The notes under the pieces: generated by a model
Databases searched by the model: none
Told to the model about the DNA's origin: nothing
The model's input: only the letters and a program-made list of their open reading frames with translations
In this document: piece after piece, positions 42,701 to 49,153 of the stretch
Layout of the letters: every line of letters starts with the position of its first letter
Position numbering within the stretch: the first letter of the stretch is position 1
Translations under genes and position numbers: made by a program
Assembly: GCA_009602735.1 (NCBI GenBank)
Contig: WELA01013825.1
Span: forward strand, 415,706 to 464,858
Direction of reading: 5' to 3'
Length of the DNA: 49,153 nucleotides
Source of the DNA: Mesotaenium endlicherianum
Taxonomy: Eukaryota; Streptophyta; Zygnematophyceae; Zygnematales; Mesotaeniaceae

Positions 42701-43580
42701 TTTTCCGTCAAATTTCGAAGGTCTTCCCCTACATGATCTCTATTGCCTACGCACCTAGAGTAAGGCGTTCTGAAAAGGAAAAGATGGCAGGAAACAAGTT
42801 TAACCAGCATCGTACCAGCGGGTTCAAGCGGGGTGCTATCAAGACATGTCGAGCGATGGAAGTTTAGAAGTGTACGTATATGTACCTTCTGATTACCCGT
42901 GTGTGCGCAGCTTCTAGCGAAACATCGGGAGCCTGTGAAGCAGAAGCAATCTGGAAGCAATGGTTACCTCCGTGCCTCTAAGAGATCCTTCTTGGTTATT
43001 ATCAGGTCTAAGAAATTTAGAATCTCGCAAACATGATAGTTGTACGTCAGCAGGACTTTCGCATTTGCTAGCAGGAAAACGCAGCGGCCTCTTCGTGTTC
43101 AGTCAAGTCAAGCATGACAATAATCCACAGAACCGTTGTGTGAGCCTTCACCAGGCACTAAAATGTAGGCGTGTATTTTGTGAACATGCTGGACTGAAGA
43201 CGAGTCCCTCTTTCTCGTCTGACGTCTTTATTAACTGGCCTTGGAGTCCAAATTTCATCACTACACATCACGCTGGACGGTCTATTGGAAGAGGGAATAG
43301 CCAGATACATTCGAGTAAGCGCGGTAAGGACTCTCTCTGCGCGACTATGTGTATGGTGTGGAAGTTTTGCTCTCTCCTTTTCACCAAAGACATTCACGAC
43401 CGCAATATACACCATTCTAGTCCCCAGATGGCATGGGTTTCAGTGATTCTACGATTCTTCGAGAGACCAGCGTTGCTTCAAACCGATTTAGTTGTCCACT
43501 TACGATGTCTGGCAGTGCAGGCTTGTATGTGATGGGAAATGCTGCTGACTTGGCACCTGACATGTGTGTTTGGAGCAGGT
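39741..43580. other. Long intergenic region, no gene supported
   Basis: 39741-40250 should hold the SAT promoter and 5' UTR. 40640-42560 is AT-rich with nothing recognised. 42570-43540 has open frames (e.g. 42960-43532, 190 codons) without family similarity; part may be 5' UTR or a non-coding first exon of the downstream gene, since a tttggagcag acceptor-like site lies just before its ATG. Confidence 0.4.
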
Positions 43581-45550
43581 ATGGAGCAGCTCGACGCTGC
43601 GTCATGGGATAACAGTAAGAAGGTGCTCCTGTACTGGCCGAATATTATCGACTATGTCAGAATTCTCATTGTTCTTGCAGCCTTCACAATGGCTGGACCA
43701 GAGAGGCCTACAATGTTTGCGGGCCTTTACATCGTGTGCTTTGCTCTAGATGCGGTGGATGGCATCGTGGCTCGTGCGTTCAAGCAGGTTTGTCATCCAC
43801 CCCTTCTCCACCCCCCTTAGGCACAGACTATACACACACGCACGCATACACGCACGCATACACGCACACATTTGCGCACGCGCTCACAGTCATTCTCACA
43901 TGGTGATATTGAAGAAGAAGAAGAAAGAAGAAGAAGTAGGAGAAGCACAGCAAGCAACATGAAAAACGCGCGCTGTGACTGGACTCGCTAGAGTAGGTGC
44001 ATGTCCCCGTCTGTCCTTTTCCAGATCGACGCACGTTCAGAGGGTCTATATTGTGACAGCTCCTGGCAGGGCTATATATGCGGCTAAGCATTCAAGCCGC
44101 TACAATCGCTGCATCTTCCTGCTGCCTCCCCTGCCATGCGTGCATGCCTGCATGCATTGCTATGAACTGGAACTTGGACTTACTCAAGCACGTTGCTGCC
44201 CTTCTGGTCATGCTCGTGGCAGTCTGATTCGGGATGCTCTGTCTCGCTGGGCATTTGCCCCTTGGCATGTTGCCTGACAGGTGGCTTTTCTGTCACCATG
44301 CATGCCATGCGGTGATATTCCTTGGAAATTTGGGCGCAAACTGTGACACTTTCTTGGTTGCGCCAAGAAATCTATTTTTCATATCGTTTTTGCAGCTCAT
44401 TTTAGCTCTAGGGGTTGCAAAGAATTTCAATGAAACGGGAATATTTTGCGCATGACTCGCAATTTTGCAAAAATGTTAAAGATTTTGCATAGTTGCAGCC
44501 AGTTTGCACCCCATGATGCATGCAGCTTCTGCTCATCACACGCACTCGTGGCTTCTGAGTGACAGGTGTCGGCCTTTGGTGCGTTCTTGGACGTGGCACT
44601 GGACTGCCTGGTGAGGGCAATGACATGGGCGGCTGCAGTGCCTGGCCCGTGGGCTGCCGTGGTGCCGTGTGTCGAGTGGGCCGTATTTGTCGCCACCCAC
44701 GCCCAGGGGGGCGCTGCTTGGAAGACCGGCTGCTTCGTGGGTGCCCCTCCCTGGGTGGCTGCAGTTATGGCCCACAACTTTCGCAGGTCAGCCACCGGCC
44801 ATCTCCCCTTATTGCTGCACTGCCCATTGTGCCTCTTTCAGCAACACTCACGTCTGTGTTTCTCCATTACCGATTGGCTTGATGCTTGATTGGTAGGCGT
44901 GCGATGGCTTGTTTTTGGCGGCAGTTCTGGCCGGTTGGCAGCCAAGCTGGCCAGCTGGCAGCTCTCTGACTAGTGTCTAAGAGGAAGACATATGTTGCAG
45001 GTAGAGGCGGTGGTGGGCAGGGTGTTATCGGAGGTGTGAGAGAAGTGTACGCAGTTTCCCAAGTGCTTTCATGCAATTAAGTTTCTGCTCGCAAACAGGA
45101 AAAATTAGCACTCTCTTGCTGATACGCATCTGGCTGCAAGCCGCGCTGCGCACAAGCGTGCGTGCTTGTGTGTATGTGTGTGTGCGCGCGCATGTCCGCG
45201 TCCGGCCCTGCTCAACCCCATGGATGCCACCCAGTCTCTAGGGATGGGAGGAGTGTGCTCATTTCTTCTCACCGACTTACTTCATTCAATCGACTTCTCC
45301 TGGCTGCAGCCCGCCAGGCGTGGCAGCCATAGCCGGCCTCCACTTCCTCCCGCTGTGGTTGTGGCTCCGTCGATACGCGCCGGGCTTCTGGCTGTCCTCG
45401 AGGTGGATCGGCGCGTTCCTTGTCTTTGGCCGCGCTTGCTGCCTCGCTGTCGAGCTCTGGATGCTCGCGAGGCACCTGGGCAGCATATTGGAATCGGATT
45501 GGAGGGCCAAGGAAGAGCGGCGGCAGCAGCAAGCGTCTTCGAGCAACTGA
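43581..45550 (+). CDS. PIS-like CDP-alcohol phosphatidyltransferase
   Basis: Class I CDP-alcohol phosphotransferases join a CDP-diacylglycerol to an alcohol in the ER or Golgi membrane; phosphatidylinositol synthase (PIS) is the closest type by size and layout. Exons 43581-43787, 44566-44786, 45310-45550 give 222 aa with matching phases. The signature D-x2-D-G-x2-A-R-x8-G-x3-D-x3-D is complete (D57, D60, G61, A64, R65, G74, D78, D82) and is split by intron 1 after Q69. The N-terminus (KKVLLYWPNIIDYVRILIVL) resembles PIS. Hydrophobic segments follow at about 22-36, 45-57, 79-108, 146-165 and 179-200. The C-terminus is charged (ESDWRAKEERRQQ). Beyond the signature it differs strongly from Arabidopsis and human PIS, so the alcohol substrate is inferred, not shown. 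An in-frame upstream Met (43539) is possible. Confidence 0.8.
43828..43940. repeat. Simple repeats in intron 1 of the PIS-like gene
   Basis: A 12-bp unit, acgcacgcatac, repeats about 2.5 times (about 43838-43870), followed by a GAA/AAG-rich purine run (about 43911-43940). Intronic, no coding. Confidence 0.8.
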
Positions 45551-48191
45551 CGCCTCTCCACACTCGGAGAAAGGGATGCCAAGCACGGCGTGCCCCCTCA
45601 TCATTGGGCATGGTGGGCACGGCTTGGAGGCAAGAGGAAGAGCAAAGACCAGAGTCCTGAGGTCTGCAGAGGTCGGCATATTACTGGAGAGCGCAGTTTC
45701 GTCCGTGCCAGCACAACAGCTCCGCACAGCTCATGCAGTCGGGTGCCCGATACGGCCATGGCAGGTCTGAGATCTGCCGGCTGACGAGGTACAGAGGGAC
45801 TGGCGGGGGGTTGGATGGAGGAGCGCTGCAAGGGGCGTTGCACTGCACTGCCCAGCCTACACTGCTGGAGCCTGCACGACTGGCGCATGCACAGCTGGAG
45901 CCTACCCTGCCACACGCTACACTGCTGGATCATGCGTGGCTGGAGCCTATGCCGCTGGAGCCTGCCTGGTACTCTGCTGGGGGGCTGGGGCAAGCGAGCC
46001 CTGAAGAAGGTGACCTCAGAGTAGTATGCCTCCTGTGTGATACGCGTTGTGCCAGGAACTGCATGGGTCAGGATGGCGCTGCTTCGCTGGAGCCCGAGAA
46101 CGACCAAGCAGATCCAGGTGCTCTTATCTTTCTCCAGCGTATGCTTGCGTGCACCTGCCCGTTGTCGTCGTTCCTTTGTTGTGCAGCTTGACATCAAGTT
46201 CGGCTTCATTGAGCATGCAGCATGGCGCTTACTGCTGCAAAAGAGCAGCTTTGGGTACGACCCGTCCTGGAGATGTAATGCGTCTCTTTGTACTCGTGTG
46301 ATATTTTGAAGCGCTTGCGCTTGATAGGGCAGGTTAAATGGATGACTGAAGTGTGACACACGGGTTACACTGCTGTCTGTATGCAGGACACACACCAAGA
46401 TGAGCAAAATAGTGGCAAGTATTGCAAGGTAGACTGTAGAATTATGTTAAAAGGGGTGGGTTCCGGGAATGCAGTGCAATTTTTATGTCTCGCTCGTAGG
46501 TTGGCTCACATTGTGGCCCGTCTGCTGCCAAAATTGGGATGTGGTCAGCAGAATGTGATGGCTTTACAGAGCAGGTGTAAAGAAGATGATAATTCTCCTC
46601 TATCTGATGACACGTCCAAGATGGCCTAAGACCAGCTCAGTGTCAAGTTCATCTCGTTACCCTTGGTCAGCATTCAATGCCAGGGCAGTCTTGCACGCCT
46701 GGTGTGGTGCACTTGCAGACTTGCTTGAGCCAATGAGGATCTTGTTTTGTTTTTGCCTGTCGCCCTTGTCAATATAATGCGGACTTCTGTCACATTCTTT
46801 GGCAGGTATTGCAGATAGTATACAGAGAAGAAGGACTTCGTGGCTGTTTAGAATAAGTATAAACATGTAACCCGGAGCTTTGCATATTGGACTTCTGACA
46901 ATTAGTCATTGTCATTTCCTGCAACCTTGTGCTATAAATCAAGACTACATAGAGCCTTTAGGTACTGATAGTGGACTTCGAAATTACATGAAATTATGAA
47001 GACTGCAAGATGTATTATTCTCGGCCTGTCATGTTTGGATTTTGACATTTTTAGATTTCGAAGGCAAAAAATCTGCAGAATAAGTAAAATAGTGGCATAT
47101 TGCCCAGAACTTAATGGGAGTTGTTGCCTTCAACTCTTTGCACAAAATTTAAGCAGCTAAAATTCTAAACAGAATTTGACCCTGGTTGGCACTGAAGTAT
47201 TTCGTAGTCTTGCGTGCCACTGTTGCACCTTCAGATGAATCCCATTTTGAATGGAGTGCTCTTGGTCAATCCACCTACCTGCAAAGATTCCATGGATGGC
47301 CTCAATGGCCAGGTTTTGGGGAATAACATTTTGAACAGTGCGCAAACGATAACCTATGGGTTTTTCTTCTCCTTGAAGTGAGGCTGTTATTACGTAATGT
47401 CCAATTGAAGCAGATGTTAGATTGTGCCACTGTGATGCTCTGGCTAAGCTTTCTTAGCCGGCAACGGCTCCATGCATAAGACAATAGTCTAATCAACGCT
47501 GCAGCTGTGACCACCGCTTGCAAGCTGGCCATTGGCCATCGAAACCGTGTATTCAAGTACCATTGCAACACAAACGCACTAGTCTGCCATGCCACTACCC
47601 TTCCAAGCTTTCTTGTGCAACAAATACACAACACATTTTATTGGGTGGTGGTACCCGTCACTCGTGCTGCATGCTAAGATCCGTCGTCCGAGCAACGTCA
47701 ACGACAGCCTCATGAGACATTCGTCTGTCTTGCTTGCTCAGGACGCCATCATGCGTCGCAGCTTGTTGCCGTTGAGGCATTGCAGGAACTCCCTCATCTG
47801 CCGCCGCCAGGAGGAGCCGGGGGCACAACACAGCAAAGAGCAGGCACAACATCAGCTCCCCGGTTCAACCAGAAGACTTCTGCAAGCACTTCAGGGCAGA
47901 ACTAGAAGAATGCGACAGCTAAAGCAGAAGAAATATGCACGAAGCGCGCCTCTTCAAGTGTTGTTGAGGCTCTGCCATTCTCACGCAATCGCCATGCAAC
48001 GCACGCCGCAAGGCAGCTGTTACCCACTCTGGCAGAAAAGTGGACATGGAGACTCCCAGCTGCTGCCGACCTGCGGACGCTTCCAGCTCAGCCAAGCGTA
48101 CACACGCCACTACACACGCCTTGCAGGGCAGGCCCTGCCAGGGGCCGGCCAGGGGCAGGCCTGGAGCAGGGCGGGGGCAAGTGCGCCTCAC
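45551..48191. other. 3' flank of the PIS-like gene and gene-poor region
   Basis: No coding region supported. Many overlapping open frames at 45560-46310 reflect GC-rich sequence rather than genes. 46310-47570 is mixed and unrecognised. 47600-48190 could contain downstream exons of the minus-strand gene represented by 48192-48422, but I could not place any. Confidence 0.4.
45864..45972. repeat. Imperfect minisatellite, ctggagcct core
   Basis: Degenerate direct repeats of ctg(ctg)gagcct(g/a)c with variable spacers (five to six copies). They create a spurious LEP-repeat open frame on the plus strand. Confidence 0.7.
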
Positions 48192-48422
48192 CTGAGTGTC
48201 CTGGCCAGTTAGGTCGTAGAGTTCCTCCTTGATGAGGAAGAGATCGATGGAGAGCGTGTCGCCTGCCTGGAAGCACGGCGGGCGGGGCACGCCGTGGAAG
48301 AGGCTGTCGACGGCGACGGAGAGCGTGTAGTTGGGGTCGTTGGGCTGCTCCGCGTCCGTGAAGTCCAGCTCCTCCACCACGCCGCAGCCGCGGCGGCTGA
48401 GCGCGCCCAGCAGCTGCACCAC
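48192..48422 (-). CDS. Internal exon of an unidentified minus-strand gene (partial)
   Basis: A 231-nt open stretch (77 codons) bounded on the minus strand by a good acceptor (gagtgagcag before 48422) and donor (CAG|GTGAGG at 48192/48191). It is very GC-rich, unlike its flanks. The peptide has the look of a real protein: VVQLLGALSRRG, VVEELDFTDAEQPNDPNY, SVAVDSLFHGVPRPPCF, FQAGDTLSIDLFLIKEELYD. I do not recognise the family. Neighbouring exons were not located; 5' exons should lie to the right, possibly beyond the window. Confidence 0.5.
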
Positions 48423-49153
48423 CTGCTCACTCTCACCACCAGTCCTCCCGCGCTCTCGCTTCAACGGTCTGCTTATGTGATGAACTTGTACTCTCTTGCT
48501 CTCTCTCTCTCTCTCTCTGGAGGGATCTGCTTGTGTGATACCCCACCGCTCTTGACAAATTCCATAGGACGTTATCAAGCGTAGTCAATTTTCAATATGT
48601 GCGCGAGAGCCAAGTGTAATAGCGGTTGGTAGTAAGGAGGCTCCATCCCCTCTGCCTGAGAGAGGGACGACGGCACACCTGCAGCACAGTGTCTGTCTGA
48701 CGTCATCACAGAAACAGTAAGACTTGGGCAGAAGACCAGAGAAATTTGATGACAGTGTAGCGAGTGCCCGCTGCAATCAATGAACACACAGACTGGGGAC
48801 GTTGGCATGCCGGCGTGCTCATCGCAAAGCCTGAAAAGCCAAACTCTCCCGTGCCGTACAGCTCATCCTCATCTTCCCCCGGCCAGCCATTTTCAGCCAG
48901 TTTGGGGGAGGGTCGGCACTCCAAAAAGTGAAATGGACGAAAGAACCTAGGGCCTGCCTTGTCCCTCAAGTCGAAGGGTTTTGGGTGGGAGTTTCGAATG
49001 CGTCCGGGAGCAAAAAGGAAGGCCAGCGAGCCACCCTAGGATGAAAAGGCTTGTTGCCTTAACAGCACACTTGTTGTTGGCCACTATTTGAATGACAGGG
49101 AGCAAGGTTGGTGAGCAACAACCAATCAACGTCAGGTGACCAGGGGGGGGGGG
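48423..49153. other. Right edge, microsatellite and unassigned sequence
   Basis: A (CT)n run at about 48489-48519 sits in what would be the intron upstream of the 48192-48422 exon. The remainder shows no supported exon. The window ends in a run of G (49144-49153), which may be a sequencing or scaffold-end artefact. Confidence 0.5.

Noticed and set aside
42960..43532. 190-codon plus-strand open frame upstream of the PIS-like gene
   Set aside because: The peptide has no recognisable domain or regular composition. It may be leader sequence but is not supported as a gene.
45560..46407. Several overlapping open frames on both strands, including a 268-codon minus-strand one
   Set aside because: GC-rich sequence with a ctggagcct minisatellite keeps several frames open at once; none shows family similarity.
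47589..48212. 207-codon plus-strand frame
   Set aside because: Its 3' end overlaps the better-supported minus-strand exon, and the peptide is Arg/Gln/His-rich without family similarity.

Overview
The window is nuclear DNA of a green plant, most likely a streptophyte alga. The evidence is a spliced plastid VIPP1 gene with a transit peptide, a plant-type serine acetyltransferase with an N-terminal extension, a plant-style trihelix factor, and Ty3/Gypsy chromoviruses with chromodomains and initiator-Met-tRNA primer sites. A Chara-like charophyte is my best guess. That guess rests on the general style of the elements and the trihelix gene, not on any diagnostic sequence.

Layout. Positions 1-11447 are a nested retrotransposon block. 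Element A (+) runs from the left window edge to its 3' LTR at 7105-7824. It carries a decayed pol and, after pol, an extra coiled-coil ORF. Element B (-, 7825-10483) belongs to the same family, and A appears to have landed inside B's protease region. Element E (-, 3723-5494, TSD gaaaa) interrupts A's extra ORF. A solo LTR of another family (7993-8755, TSD aatag) interrupts B. A diverged inverted copy of that LTR lies at 10760-11447. A second retroelement island, element F (-, 22732-29837, TSD cttct), has open gag and pol in different frames, overlapping at a canonical -1 slippery heptamer. F itself hosts a solo LTR (23679-24119, TSD gtaag).

Host genes lie between and after the islands: VIPP1 (+, 13934-18259, 11 exons), a single-exon trihelix gene (-, 19129-20715), RNase P/MRP subunit RPP30 (-, 30075-33294, 6 exons), a membrane-anchored glycosyltransferase-like protein (+, 34073-35641), serine acetyltransferase (-, 38475-39740, single exon), a PIS-like CDP-alcohol phosphatidyltransferase (+, 43581-45550, 3 exons), and one exon of an unidentified gene (-, 48192-48422). 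VIPP1 and trihelix are convergent. RPP30 and the glycosyltransferase-like gene are divergent over about 780 bp. There are no operons. The genes serve unrelated housekeeping roles: thylakoid maintenance, tRNA processing, cysteine synthesis and phospholipid synthesis.

Exon boundaries were derived by hand from GT/GC..AG sites, reading phase and protein-family similarity. They are consistent in phase but not checked against transcripts.
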